From Alphaproteobacteria bacterium (lineage in GTDB: Bacteria; Pseudomonadota; Alphaproteobacteria; Reyranellales; Reyranellaceae): a DNA stretch of 64,000 nt. The DNA lies in the NCBI GenBank assembly GCA_017308235.1, contig JAFKFL010000032.1:1-64000 (forward strand), given 5' to 3'. Below are positions 35,101 to 43,619 of this stretch, piece by piece. The notes under the pieces are model-generated. The model saw only the letters and a list, made by a program, of their open reading frames with translations. It made no database searches and was not told the origin of the DNA. A program made the position numbers and the translations under genes. Every line of letters begins with the position of its first letter. Position 1 is the stretch's first letter.

Positions 35101-37120
35101 CACCTTCGTCGGCATAGCGCCCGTCGAATGTCGGGCGGATGCCGATATAGGCGTCGCGGGTGCGCAGCGGCAGGGTCTTATCGGTCTTGGTGGCGCGGCC
35201 ATTGCCGGGCTCGAACACCCGCACCTCCATCTGCGCCTTGAGCGGCAGTGCCGTGTCGGGAACCTTGTCCCCCGGCCATTCGAGTTTCGACTTGCCGGCG
35301 TCATCGGTATCGGCCGCGGTGAGGGTGATGAGCGGCGGCTCGAACTTTCGCTTCGCGTTCTCGAGGCCGAACGTGTACTGGGCGAAGGCCGGGAAGGGTT
35401 GATCGTCGACGCTGACGTGCAGGTCGCTCTCGACCGTCAGGCCCGAAGCGGGCGCGCCATAAAGGAAGTCGGCGGCAACGCCAAAGGTGTTCGTCTTGCC
35501 GGTGCGCAGCAGCGGTTGGTCGGGCGTCAGCTCGACCTTGAGCTTCTCCGGTACGAAATCCTCGACCGAGAATTCGACCCGGCCGACCGGCGGCGCCTTG
35601 GGATCGATCTGCGCCGTCACCGACCAGCGGCCGCGGCGCGAGGACTTGGGCAGCGGGATCGCCTGGTAGAGCGCGCCCGACGTGCCGAGGGCGAGCGCGT
35701 ACTTGGTGAACTCCGTGCCGTCGGGCCGCTTGACCGAGAGCGTTACGGGCATGTCCTTCAACGCATGTGCCGCCTCGTCGCGCAGCATCGCCACGAGCTG
35801 CACCGTCTCGCCCGGGCGATAGACGCCGCGCTCGGTGTAGAGGAAGGCATCGACCGGGCCAGGCTGGTCGCGTCCTTCGATGCCGCGGTCCGACAGGTCG
35901 AAGGCCGATTTGGTCAGCTCGAGGCGCGAGAATTCCTGCTTGGCGGCATCGGTGACCATCACGGCCACGGGCTCGGCGGCGCCTCGTCCTTTCAGAAGGC
36001 CCGCTGCGAAGCTTGCCCGTCCGTCGGCGGCAGTGACGGCTTTGGCGATTGGCTCGTTGCCTCGCGAGAGCAACGTGACGTCGAGGCCGGAGAGGGGCTG
36101 TGCGCTTTGCAGGGAGCGGGCGAAGACGTTGAGACCGTCACGTCCATTGAAGGTGGTGAGCGCGATGTCGGTATCGACGACCCACATGCCGGCCATGGCA
36201 CCATCTGGCCTGTCGTCATCCTCGTCGCTGTCGGCCTTGGCTGGTGGCCGGGCCGCATCCCAGACGACCACGAAATAGGCGCCGGGCTTCCAATCCTTGA
36301 CCGTTTCGCGGATGGGGAAGGCGGTCACCGACGCCTGGTTCAGAACGTTGCGCACCTCCATGGTGCCACGCCATTGCAGTGCACCGTTGTTGCCGCTGAT
36401 CCAGGACCGCAGGGTCCAATCCTGCGTTGTCGGCTTGCCGCCGGGGAAATCGGAATCGCTGTACTCGCTGATGAAGCGGTCGATGCCGCGTTCGTTCACG
36501 CGATAGACGGCAATGCCCACCTTGGCGACGTTGATGGTGGTGACCGGCAGGCCAACCGCCGCGCCACGCGGCAGGATGAAGCCCTTGCCAGGCAGCGACA
36601 CGACCGCGGGACGTGCGCCCAGCGCCACGTCGACCTTCTGCTCGGCCTCGAGCTTGCCGCCATCCCTGGCCGGGAAACCCGTCAGCAGTCGCACGGCATA
36701 GTCCTGGCCGTAACCTAGGCCGCCGATGCAGAGCTTGTCGTCCACGACGTGCAGCGCCGTCTTCACCTCCGGCGTGATGCGGACGTAGTCCTCGTACTTG
36801 ATCGTGCTGCCATCGGAGAGCGGCTTGTTGAAGAACAGGCAAGCCTCGCCCTCGACCTTGGAGGCGTCGATGCTGAGGCGCCGATAGGCGAAGGGCTCGG
36901 TGGGTGCAGCCGCAGGCTTGGGCAAGGCCACCGGCGCTGCGTCTGTACTGTTGGCCGTGGTGGGCGGCGGTGACGGTGTCTTTGTGGGCGCGTTGGTCGA
37001 CGCCACGGCCGGTGGGGAAGGACGATCGATTGAGTCGCCTGGCTTGCCGATCAGATAACCCGCAATGCCCGAACCCAGCATCAAGGCGACTACCAGGGCG
37101 GCCAGGGTCGATCGAGACAT
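32156..37120 (-). CDS. bacterial alpha-2-macroglobulin (YfhM-like protease inhibitor)
   Basis: 1654 residues. An N-terminal hydrophobic segment (LAALVVALMLGSGIAGYLIG) anchors or exports it to the periplasm; there is no lipobox cysteine. A Pro/Thr-rich linker, then a series of macroglobulin beta domains, a bait-like region and, near residue 1200, the thioester motif YGCIEQTTSR, which is intact. The family traps foreign proteases that breach the outer membrane, while PBP1C repairs the wall. GGGGAGC lies 5 bases before the ATG. Confidence 0.94.
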   Translation of the reverse strand: MSRSTLAALVVALMLGSGIAGYLIGKPGDSIDRPSPPAVASTNAPTKTPSPPPTTANSTDAAPVALPKPAAAPTEPFAYRRLSIDASKVEGEACLFFNKPLSDGSTIKYEDYVRITPEVKTALHVVDDKLCIGGLGYGQDYAVRLLTGFPARDGGKLEAEQKVDVALGARPAVVSLPGKGFILPRGAAVGLPVTTINVAKVGIAVYRVNERGIDRFISEYSDSDFPGGKPTTQDWTLRSWISGNNGALQWRGTMEVRNVLNQASVTAFPIRETVKDWKPGAYFVVVWDAARPPAKADSDEDDDRPDGAMAGMWVVDTDIALTTFNGRDGLNVFARSLQSAQPLSGLDVTLLSRGNEPIAKAVTAADGRASFAAGLLKGRGAAEPVAVMVTDAAKQEFSRLELTKSAFDLSDRGIEGRDQPGPVDAFLYTERGVYRPGETVQLVAMLRDEAAHALKDMPVTLSVKRPDGTEFTKYALALGTSGALYQAIPLPKSSRRGRWSVTAQIDPKAPPVGRVEFSVEDFVPEKLKVELTPDQPLLRTGKTNTFGVAADFLYGAPASGLTVESDLHVSVDDQPFPAFAQYTFGLENAKRKFEPPLITLTAADTDDAGKSKLEWPGDKVPDTALPLKAQMEVRVFEPGNGRATKTDKTLPLRTRDAYIGIRPTFDGRYADEGADTEFDLVAVDAEGKQVARPAVDYKIERITYSYQWYQTDGRWRWQTITSERAIAGDTVSFAADKPTRLSRRLTWGSYKLTITDRETKAASSMSFYVGWYGGSDDSEPAPDILKVASDRQIYKPGETAKLRLEAPFAGEALIAIATDRVVDTITAKVAPGGTTVEVPVKAEWGAGAYALVTAWRPLSVPVDRTPTRAIGAVWLGLDPALRTLSVQLAAPEKVTPRQKIDVPIHVANVKGTEAFVTLAAVDEGILQLTRYRTPNPAEYYFGKRRLGLDMRDDYGRLLETRADDLGRIRTGGDAGDIGGLDIVPTRTVALFSGPVKLDDKGEAKITLDIPDFIGQLRLMAVAYDKDNVGSGEARLFVRDAVTADVVLPRFLAPGDQGRLALSLHNVEGAPGDYKVALEASGAVSLDRPVSETRHLNANQRDLATWPLRAGEVGMGKVAVAVSGPNGFSVRREWDIQVRAAQTPSAIDTVTRLDPSRELTVNQELTSGFTAGTPVVSVALSRVPGIDVAALLRALDKYPYGCIEQTTSRALPLLYYNDVALLGYGPADPRITDRVQDAVYRIVDMQMSDGSFGMWGPFSTPAAEWLQSYALDFLVRAREHQMAVPAASLQRGLTWLNRSAEKMMSANAQAYAWYVLAKAGLADPGRVRYFQDTHASGLRGGLAWAQLAAALNLVGEPGRAKLAFSVAQARIDDRDPNDYYGSSLRDRAGLLALASEAAGRDGLISVVNSVRERLTGRVDETTTQEKAWLVLAASALGGGGDLAYSVDGQSKKSTSDPVVLNPDAAALQRGLRVKNDGDKPVWLQVTARGVPKDPQPAATQGLSIKRSYYTFDGEPADLAKLRQNDRVIVSLEGRNLEGGYHEAALLDLLPAGLEIESVLNDDTVKSFPFLSALSSTRITEARDDRFFAAFDLGKRPYRNWWYYADEKDDYSFHVAYIARAVTPGSFALPAAQVSDMYAPRIYGRTDMGHVTIAPR

Positions 37121-37247
37121 GAAATGCTCCCCGCAATATGACTTTCAACTTTATCGTGCGGATTGTGCAGAGACTGTGGACGGGAGCAATCGCGTTGTGA
37201 ATAAAGTCTCGCTGTGGCTCGGGGGACACGCCTGCTAGTCAACGGTC

Positions 37248-37679
37248 ATGGTTCTGCACCTCATCAAGCTCGCGGTCGGCGTCGATGACCTTGGCCACAT
37301 GAAGAAACTCCAGGCGGCCCGTCGCAAGCAACGCCGGCAGGGACCGCGGTCGCCGCACTGGGTCTATACCCGCCACATGCCCCGTCGAACGGAGGAATTG
37401 CTGGCCGGCGGTTCTCTCTACTGGGTGGTGCGAGGTGTCATCCGCTGCCGTCAGGAATTGGTGGGTTTCGATGAAGATTTCGACAAGGAGGAAGCCCACA
37501 AGTACTGCAAGATCAAGGTCAAGCGGACGCTGATCCGGACCGCGCCACAGGCCTGCAAGGCGTTCCAGGGTTGGCGATACTTCGATCCCGATCGCGCGCC
37601 ACCCGACCTCGCTGAAGGCGATACGGGTGACATGCCATCTGAAATGGCAGCGGAACTGAAGCGATTGGGGCTGTTATAG
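37248..37679 (+). CDS. DUF1489 family protein
   Basis: 143 residues, small and basic, typical of the alphaproteobacterial DUF1489 family: LHLIKLAVGVDDLGHMK at the start, HWVYTRHMPRRTEEL near residue 42 and CQACKAFQGWRYF-type C-terminus (APQACKAFQGWRYFD). Function unknown. It faces the MotB-like gene, whose stop lies 11 bases away. Confidence 0.85.
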   Translation: MVLHLIKLAVGVDDLGHMKKLQAARRKQRRQGPRSPHWVYTRHMPRRTEELLAGGSLYWVVRGVIRCRQELVGFDEDFDKEEAHKYCKIKVKRTLIRTAPQACKAFQGWRYFDPDRAPPDLAEGDTGDMPSEMAAELKRLGLL

Positions 37680-37690
37680 CCTGAGGCCGA

Positions 37691-38791
37691 TCAGCGGTTT
37701 GTGAGCTTCAGCTCGATTCGTCGGTTGCGGGCGTTGTCGGTCGTCGAGATCGGCTGGAACTCGCCATAGCCCGCCGCGACCAGATGGTCGTAGGGGATGC
37801 CTTGCTTGTGCAGGAACTTCACGACGGCGATGGCACGTGCCGACGACAGCTCCCAGTTCGAGGGGAAGGCCGTCGTGTTGATCGGCTTGTTGTCAGTGTG
37901 GCCGTCGACCTGCAGCACCCATTGCAGGTCCTTCGGGATCTTGGCGGCGATCTCGAGCAGGCGCTGGGCGACGCTCGCCAGTTGCTTCTCGCCGCCCGGT
38001 TGCAGGTCGGCTGAGCCTGAAGGGAAGAGGACCTCGGACTGGAACACGAAGCGGTCGCCCACGATCTGCACGTCGCGCTGGCCGGCCAATGCCTCGCGCA
38101 GCTTGCCGAAGAATTCCGAGCGATAGCGGGCCAACTCCTCGACCTTGCTGGCCAAAGCGCGATTGAGCTTCTGGCCGAGATCGATGATCTGCGCCTGCTG
38201 GTCCTTGGCCTTGACGTCGGCGGCATCGAGCTGCGCGCTGAGCTTGGCCAGCTCGTCCTTGACCGACGCAAGCTGGGCGGCGAGCCGCACAAGATTGGCC
38301 TTCTGTTCCGCCGACAGCTTCTGCTCGTCGGTGAGATCAGAGAAAAGCTTGCCCTTCTCGTCATTGGCGGCGGCAAGGGCAGCAGCAAGCCGGGTCATCT
38401 CCAGCTTCTGGCGCTCGGACTCCTTCTGGAGGTCGAGGTTCTTGTCTTCGGCCGCCTTCGCTGCCTGCTGCAGCGCTGTATTGGAAGTGTTGAGCTGGTC
38501 ACGCTCAGTCTGGAGCTGGCCAACCTTCAGGTTGAGCGTAGCCACCTCTTTCTGCAGGTCCTCGGCGGATTTTCTCTGGAAGGAAAGCTGGTCTGCCAAT
38601 GTGCTGACCTGGCGGTTCAAGGCGTCGATCGCGGAGTCCCGGTTGGACACGGCACTCGACAAGGTGAACTGCGCCACGCTGAAGACGGAGATCAGGAAGA
38701 TCAGCACCATCAAGAGCGTCGTGAGCGCGTCGACGTAGCCGGGCCAGGTGTAGTCGGCGCCGCCGGAGCGGCGGGCGGAGATGGAGGCCAT
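37691..38791 (-). CDS. MotB-like OmpA-domain protein with long coiled coil
   Basis: 366 residues. A single N-terminal membrane helix (YVDALTTLLMVLIFLISVFS) carries an aspartate (D21) where MotB holds its proton-binding residue. A coiled coil of about 190 residues, rich in Lys/Gln/Leu/Ala, follows (about 50-240), then an OmpA/MotB peptidoglycan-binding domain (DGHTDNKPINTTAFPSNWE, about 300; NRRIELKLTNR at the end). It would be the stator-like partner of the MotA-like protein encoded just upstream, 6 bases away. It is not part of a flagellar cluster. Confidence 0.87.
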   Translation of the reverse strand: MASISARRSGGADYTWPGYVDALTTLLMVLIFLISVFSVAQFTLSSAVSNRDSAIDALNRQVSTLADQLSFQRKSAEDLQKEVATLNLKVGQLQTERDQLNTSNTALQQAAKAAEDKNLDLQKESERQKLEMTRLAAALAAANDEKGKLFSDLTDEQKLSAEQKANLVRLAAQLASVKDELAKLSAQLDAADVKAKDQQAQIIDLGQKLNRALASKVEELARYRSEFFGKLREALAGQRDVQIVGDRFVFQSEVLFPSGSADLQPGGEKQLASVAQRLLEIAAKIPKDLQWVLQVDGHTDNKPINTTAFPSNWELSSARAIAVVKFLHKQGIPYDHLVAAGYGEFQPISTTDNARNRRIELKLTNR

Positions 38792-38797
38792 CGCCGA

Positions 38798-40156
38798 TCA
38801 GTCCTCGCCCGGCCGATCCGCCGCGGCAAGTGGCTGACCCGGTGAACGGGTCAGCGCCACCGTGCGCGCCAGCAGCCGCAGCTCGCCGCGCAGCTCTTCG
38901 GTGAGCGTCGCGCGATCGCGGGCGCTTTCCTCGATCAGACGCGTCAGGTTGTTCTCGATGTTGCGCCGGTGCGCGGCGACGGCCTCGCGGTCGGCATCGG
39001 GGACGCGCTCGGCAAGTCGCGCGAGGGCGCCGCGTACCTCGTCGGCCTGACGCTCCAGACGTTCTTCCAGGTTGCGGTGATGCTCCGCCATCATCTCGCG
39101 GTCCGGTTCGGGCAGCGGCCGTACGGTCAGCCTGTCGACTGCCGCTTGCAGATCCTCGATCACGTGCGGCAGATCCTCGGACGCCGTCACCCGATCGGTG
39201 AGGCGGCCGACGGCGCTACGCAACTCGATGGCAAGTTCGGTGAAGCGGGCGAGCAGCGTCTGCTGCGTGCGTACCGTCTCGGCAAGCGAGGCCAGCCGCT
39301 CGACCAGCGTCGAGTAGCTGGCCACGGTGGCTTGCCGGCTTTCCTCGACGCGCTTCAGGGCACGGATCAGGTTGTCGACCCCTTCGGCATTGCGCTCGAG
39401 CAGGGCGCCGATATAGGCCGGAACGTTGCCCTGCCGGCCATCACTGCTGGCCAGGCCCGGATCGGACAGGCTGGTCGCTCGCGCCAGCCATTCCTCGAGT
39501 TCGATGTGAAAGCGGCCCTGAGCCTGGCTCGCCTGCAATTCGAGGAAACCCAGGACCAGCGAGCCGGAGAGGCCGAATAGGGAGGCGCCGAAGGCTGTCG
39601 ACATGCCCTTCAACGGCCCCTCGATGCTCCCCTGCAGCATCGAGAACATCTTGAGCGGGTCGCCGGCCGACACATGCAGGTTCGCGATCGCATCGGCCAC
39701 GGCGCCGATCGTCTCCAGCAATCCCCAGAAGGTGCCGAGCAGGCCGAGGAAGATCAGAAGGCCGATGAGGTAGCGGGCAAGCTCGCGACGCTCGTCGAGC
39801 CGGGTGGCGATGCCGTCGAGCATCGCGCGTGTCGCGGTGGGCGAGAGGCGAAAGTCCTGGCGTTCGCCCAGCATCGCCGCCATCGGCGCGAGCAGGTTGA
39901 TCGAGTCGGTGGGCAGCAGCGCGGCATCGACATCGCGGTGCTGGTAACGGCGCATCCAGTTCACTTCCGGCCAGAGCAGGATCACCTGCCGGAAGACGAA
40001 GAAAATGCCGAGCAGCAGCACGCCCACGATCACGCCGTCGAGGATCGGCGTGTGCAGGAAGACGCGGATCAGGTCCTCATGCAGGACATAGGTGAGTCCT
40101 GCCACCGCAACGAGGAACAGCAGCATGCGGATGAGGTAGGGAAGAGGGGTGCTCAT
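38798..40156 (-). CDS. MotA/TolQ/ExbB-like proton-channel protein with coiled-coil tail
   Basis: 452 residues. Four hydrophobic segments at about 7-24, 38-58, 135-160 and 190-215; the last two (LIGLLIFLGLLGTFWGLLET and GASLFGLSGSLVLGFLELQ) match the MotA/TolQ/ExbB channel core. After about residue 260 the protein is a long charged helical tail with repeated ERLERQADEVRGALARL-type heptads. It is co-transcribed with the MotB-like gene. No strong ribosome site is seen. The pair is likely an energy-transducing machine across the cell wall; the cargo is unknown. Confidence 0.85.
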   Translation of the reverse strand: MSTPLPYLIRMLLFLVAVAGLTYVLHEDLIRVFLHTPILDGVIVGVLLLGIFFVFRQVILLWPEVNWMRRYQHRDVDAALLPTDSINLLAPMAAMLGERQDFRLSPTATRAMLDGIATRLDERRELARYLIGLLIFLGLLGTFWGLLETIGAVADAIANLHVSAGDPLKMFSMLQGSIEGPLKGMSTAFGASLFGLSGSLVLGFLELQASQAQGRFHIELEEWLARATSLSDPGLASSDGRQGNVPAYIGALLERNAEGVDNLIRALKRVEESRQATVASYSTLVERLASLAETVRTQQTLLARFTELAIELRSAVGRLTDRVTASEDLPHVIEDLQAAVDRLTVRPLPEPDREMMAEHHRNLEERLERQADEVRGALARLAERVPDADREAVAAHRRNIENNLTRLIEESARDRATLTEELRGELRLLARTVALTRSPGQPLAAADRPGED

Positions 40157-40694
40157 ATCTGTCGCCGGGGGAAAGCGGGCAATGCGGTGTCAGGCGGCGA
40201 CTGCATCGGCGTCGATCCAGGCCCCTAGCATAACCGATTGCCTCTCAAGGGTTTTTGTCCTTCAAGCATACTCAATGCAGGGAAGCCGCTCAACCTATGG
40301 CGGCCAACGAACGGGGGACATCTATAGGATGGCGGAGGGCAGTGGCGATAATGGGGCGGCCAATTCTGGCCGGCCGTCGAGGTCCCTTCCAAAGGAACGC
40401 ATCGAGTGCCGCTGAAGAAAAACACACACTGCAGCGAGAGGTCGTGACGCCGAAGGCTGAAATGATGTGATTCAAGCCCGCGAAGGCGTCCAGCTTTGCC
40501 GAAGGGGCATATCTCCCGATCTTGGCCCCCTTCGATCTTTCTCGGTGAAACAGGAAGAGAGAGAGAGCCACTCCAGCGCAGGGTTAGCTCGCGTGCAGTG
40601 GCGCTCTTCTTCAAGACGTTACTTCCGTGGCCATCTTCGGCGAAGTGTCGATGGATCGGGCTCTTTCTGGATGTCCAGAGTCGAAGGGGGCCAT
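40157..40694. other. 538-base stretch without a convincing gene
   Basis: Open frames exist on both strands (up to about 157 codons), but none has a family-like sequence, a ribosome site and codon bias together. AT-richer than its surroundings in places; it contains a short GA run (GAAGAGAGAGAGAGCC, about 40550). It may hold the promoter of the MotA-like gene at its left end and decayed sequence next to the lone ATPase gene. Confidence 0.5.
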
Positions 40695-41828
40695 TCATTC
40701 CTGTTGGTCGCCATCGTCCGTCGCGGTGACTCCTTCAGGTAGTCGCCAGGTCCAACCGCTCGCGTAGCCGGTCTTGGTCGCGACGATGCCGAGCTTCTTC
40801 TTGGCCCGCCGGACGGTGCGCCAGCTCAGCCCCTCGATCTCGGCGGCGGTTTCCAAATCGCGCCGTGTACGCGGGCCGTCACCGAGAGCGTCGCGCAGGA
40901 AGGCTTCGGCCTCGTCGAGGGCGCCGGCCGCTGGCTCCGGCGTTTCGACATCCATCAGCTCGCGTGCGCTGCCGTCGAGACGCCGGCCCCAATCGACACG
41001 CTGGGCAAGGAGGCCATGGTCGGGCACAGGCGCGGCGAAGAGCGTGTACTCGAAGCCGCCGGTGTCGGGGCCGAGGTTCGACTTGGCGCGCACCAGTCGG
41101 CGTGGCGATCGGGGATCGGCGGGCTTCACCGTCGCCAGCACGATGCGGGCGACCGCCCCGAAGGCGATGCTTCCCGCGACGCGGTGGACTGGCTCCTGCC
41201 GGTTCGTGTTCTTGGAAAGGTGGGTGATGCCCAGCACGGCGCAGCCGAGCTCGGCGGCAAGATCGACAACGGGCTGGAGCCCGCGCCGTGTCTCGGTGTT
41301 CTTGTGGCTGTCGCCGGTGACGACGGACACCACGGGATCGAGGACCAGCAGCCTCAGCGCCGGCAGCTGGCGCGCGGCTTCGCCCAACCGGATCATGTCG
41401 GTCGCCGGATCGAAGGGGCGCGGTTTACCTCGTTCGTACGCCGTATCGACGAAGTGGATGCGCTCCTTGCATCCTCCGGCGGCCAGGAAGCGCGGCAGCA
41501 GCGTATCGGCAATACCGTCCTCGCCGGACCAGATCAGCACGTCGCCGCCTGGCTGCTCGCTACCGTCAGGCCAGGGCAGGTCGGCCGTGATCGCCGCGGC
41601 GAGAGAAAGGGCGATGGCCGTCTTGCCGGTGCCGGCGGTTCCCACCAGCAGGTGGAGCTTGCCCAGCGCCAGCCAGTCGCGCCACAACCAGCGGATTTCC
41701 TCCGGCATATAGGCGGTCCCGGGCAAGATATGGATGATGGTTTCCGCAGCCCGGTCATCGGCACGAGCATCGCCTGGCCGGTAGGGCACGGCGTTGGCGA
41801 TAATCTGCCGGATATCCTCCTCGCTCAT
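40695..41828 (-). CDS. RepA/RecA-like AAA ATPase (AAA_25 type), lone gene
   Basis: 377 residues. Walker A VGTAGTGKT at 62-70, Walker B LRLLVLDPVVSVV near 155, and ITHLSKNTN near 205 resemble hexameric helicase/RepA ATPases found on plasmids and phages. The C-terminus has a helix-turn-helix-like part (TRRDLETAAEIEGLSWRTVR). GGAGG lies 5 bases before the ATG. No replication, integrase or toxin genes sit around it, so it may be a remnant of a mobile element or a domesticated gene. The function is not established. Confidence 0.78.
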   Translation of the reverse strand: MSEEDIRQIIANAVPYRPGDARADDRAAETIIHILPGTAYMPEEIRWLWRDWLALGKLHLLVGTAGTGKTAIALSLAAAITADLPWPDGSEQPGGDVLIWSGEDGIADTLLPRFLAAGGCKERIHFVDTAYERGKPRPFDPATDMIRLGEAARQLPALRLLVLDPVVSVVTGDSHKNTETRRGLQPVVDLAAELGCAVLGITHLSKNTNRQEPVHRVAGSIAFGAVARIVLATVKPADPRSPRRLVRAKSNLGPDTGGFEYTLFAAPVPDHGLLAQRVDWGRRLDGSARELMDVETPEPAAGALDEAEAFLRDALGDGPRTRRDLETAAEIEGLSWRTVRRAKKKLGIVATKTGYASGWTWRLPEGVTATDDGDQQE

Positions 41829-41895
41829 GCCGTCCTCCGCGGATGGCCATTGGTGGAGGGGACGGGGACGTCTGTCGCGCTGTGGTTTTTCATCT

Positions 41896-41936
41896 CAACT
41901 CCCGTGAATCGGTGGTTTGCCGATTCAGGGAAGTTG
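41896..41936. repeat. long interrupted inverted repeat upstream of the ATPase gene
   Basis: Arms CAACTCCC-G-TGAATCGG and CCGATTCA-GGG-A-AGTTG around the 7-base loop TGGTTTG: 16 paired positions with one bulge on each side. There is no T-run on either strand, so it is more likely an operator, a mobile-element end or a REP-like element than a terminator. It is 67 bases upstream of the ATPase start. Confidence 0.6.
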
Positions 41937-41982
41937 GGAAGTGGAGCGTAAAGGCCTGTGTTGAATAGACGGCGTCGAGCCG

Positions 41983-42825
41983 TCAGGCCAGGACCTCGAC
42001 CATCACGTCGCGCAGGCCGGCGTTGGTGGCGAGGATCGACGGGCCGCCGAGCACGTAAGGAAGGCCGGCGTCGTCGCTCACCATGCCGCCCGCTTCGCGC
42101 ACCAGCAGCAGGCCGGCCGCGACATCCCAGGGCGCGAGGCCGTATTCGAAGAAAGCGTCGTAGCGGCCGGCTGCCACGAAGGCGAAATCGAGCGATGCCG
42201 CCCCCCAGCGCCGCACGCCCGCGGTCTTGCCCATCACGGTCTCGAGCTTGCGCAGATAGGCCGGATGATCGCCGCGCCCGATATGGGGAATGCCGGTCCC
42301 GACCAGGGCGCGCGCGAGATCCTTGCGGCCCGACACGCGCAGCCGGCGCGAGCGGGCGTTGGGCGTGTCGATGAAGGCGCCGTTGCCTTTCTCGGCCCAG
42401 AACAGCTCATCGGAGATCGGTTGGTAGACGATGCCGGCGATGATCTCGCCGTCGCGTTCGAGCGCCAGCGAGATCGCGAAGTGCGGCACGCCGTGCAGGA
42501 AGTTGGTCGTGCCGTCGAGCGGGTCGGCGATCCAGCGGTTGCGCCCGTCGCCCTTGGTCTCGCCGCCTTCCTCGCCCAGGAACCCGTACTCGGGCCGCGT
42601 GCGGGCGAGTTCGGCGCGCAGCGTGCGCTCGGCCTTGATGTCGGCATGGCTCACGAAGTCACCCGGGCCCTTCTCGGAGACCTGCAGCTGCTCGACTTCG
42701 CCGAAGTCGCGCTTCAGTGATTTGGCCGCGGCGAAGACGGCGCGGATCATCACGGTGATGGTGGCCGACCGCGGAGCCAGCGAGCGGCGCTCGGGCGGTC
42801 CCGAGCGCTCGCGGCCAACGTGCAT
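41983..42825 (-). CDS. suhB: inositol monophosphatase family protein (SuhB-like)
   Basis: About 265-280 residues of the lithium-sensitive phosphatase family. Metal-binding motifs: GEEGGE near the first third, then the signature WIADPLDGTTNFLHG and, toward the C-terminus, GLAPWDVAAGLLLVREAGG. The family hydrolyses inositol-1-phosphate; SuhB also affects ribosome assembly. The N-terminus is uncertain: homologues start at APRSATITVM (a CTG at 42780 here), while in-frame ATG codons lie at 42825 and 42888 after an Arg/Pro-rich extension. 42825 is a compromise. It follows efp on the same strand. Confidence 0.88.
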   Translation of the reverse strand: MHVGRERSGPPERRSLAPRSATITVMIRAVFAAAKSLKRDFGEVEQLQVSEKGPGDFVSHADIKAERTLRAELARTRPEYGFLGEEGGETKGDGRNRWIADPLDGTTNFLHGVPHFAISLALERDGEIIAGIVYQPISDELFWAEKGNGAFIDTPNARSRRLRVSGRKDLARALVGTGIPHIGRGDHPAYLRKLETVMGKTAGVRRWGAASLDFAFVAAGRYDAFFEYGLAPWDVAAGLLLVREAGGMVSDDAGLPYVLGGPSILATNAGLRDVMVEVLA

Positions 42826-42910
42826 GGGCGCGCGACCGACGCGGGCGACAGGCTGGTCTCGGGGGGGACGATCAGGCGGCGGTGCCATCGGATGACCTGG
42901 ACTGCTGGGT

Positions 42911-43480
42911 TCAGTCCTTGGCCCGTTCCATATAACTGCCGTCCTCGGTGTTGATCACCAGCTTGGTGCCCACGGCGATGTGTGGCGGCACCATCACGCG
43001 GATGCCGCCTTCGACCACGGCTGGCTTGTAGGACGAGGAAGCGGTCTGGCCCTTCACCACGGCGTCGGCCTCGGTGACGGCAAGGACGACCGACTTCGGC
43101 AGTTCGCAGCCGACCGGCGTCCCCTCATAGAGCGACACGACGACTTCCATGCCATCCTGCAGCCAGCGCGACTGGTCAGGATCGAGCACGTCAGCGCCGA
43201 CGGAGAGCTGTTCGAAGTTCTCCTTGTCCATGAAGGTGAAGCCGTTGTCGTCCTGGAACAGGTAGGTGCATTCGCGCTCGTCGATATGGACGTGCTCGAT
43301 GGTCTCGCCTGAGCGAAAGCGCTCCTGCAGCTTGTTACCCTCGCGCAGCGCCTTGGCTTCGATCGCCACGAACGCACCGCCCTTGCCCGGACTGATATGC
43401 TGCACCTTGGCTGCCACCCAGAGCTTGCCGTTGTATTCGATGACATTGCCGGCGCGGATGGAATTGACAGGAACTTTCAT
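42911..43480 (-). CDS. efp: translation elongation factor P
   Basis: 189-residue EF-P with the KOW-like N domain and OB domains. The tip loop SPGKGGAF holds the lysine that EpmA-type enzymes modify. The C-terminal signature GCELPKSVVLAVTEADAVVKGQ and ASSSYKPAVVEGG are present. It rescues ribosomes stalled at polyproline. The ATG at 43480 gives the standard N-terminus (MKVPVNSIRAGN); a longer frame adds 41 arginine-rich residues. The EpmA-type ligase gene is 0.5 kb away on the other strand. Confidence 0.95.
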   Translation of the reverse strand: MKVPVNSIRAGNVIEYNGKLWVAAKVQHISPGKGGAFVAIEAKALREGNKLQERFRSGETIEHVHIDERECTYLFQDDNGFTFMDKENFEQLSVGADVLDPDQSRWLQDGMEVVVSLYEGTPVGCELPKSVVLAVTEADAVVKGQTASSSYKPAVVEGGIRVMVPPHIAVGTKLVINTEDGSYMERAKD

Positions 43481-43619
43481 GGGCTTATCCGGACTTGCCG
43501 CCAGACTGTGCTGCTCACGGCGGGTGAATGGAATGCGGCCTCGTCCGCGGGACGCGGGTCGAGGCCGGCGCGGGCTTGTATCAAAGGCCGGCTGGAGCCG
43601 CAAGACGGGCGGGCAGGGC

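Noticed and set aside
32720..36718. Long plus-strand frames inside the alpha-2-macroglobulin gene
   Set aside because: The minus-strand gene has all family domains including the thioester; the plus frames have none.
40225..40698. 157-codon minus-strand frame between the motor pair and the ATPase gene
   Set aside because: No ribosome site, unusual composition (many Cys, His, Arg) and no recognisable family; listed only as unexplained DNA.
37691..41828. A Zorya defence system from the MotA/MotB-like pair plus ATPase
   Set aside because: No ZorC, ZorD helicase/nuclease or ZorE HNH gene is present and the ATPase is RepA-like; kept only as a finding on architecture.
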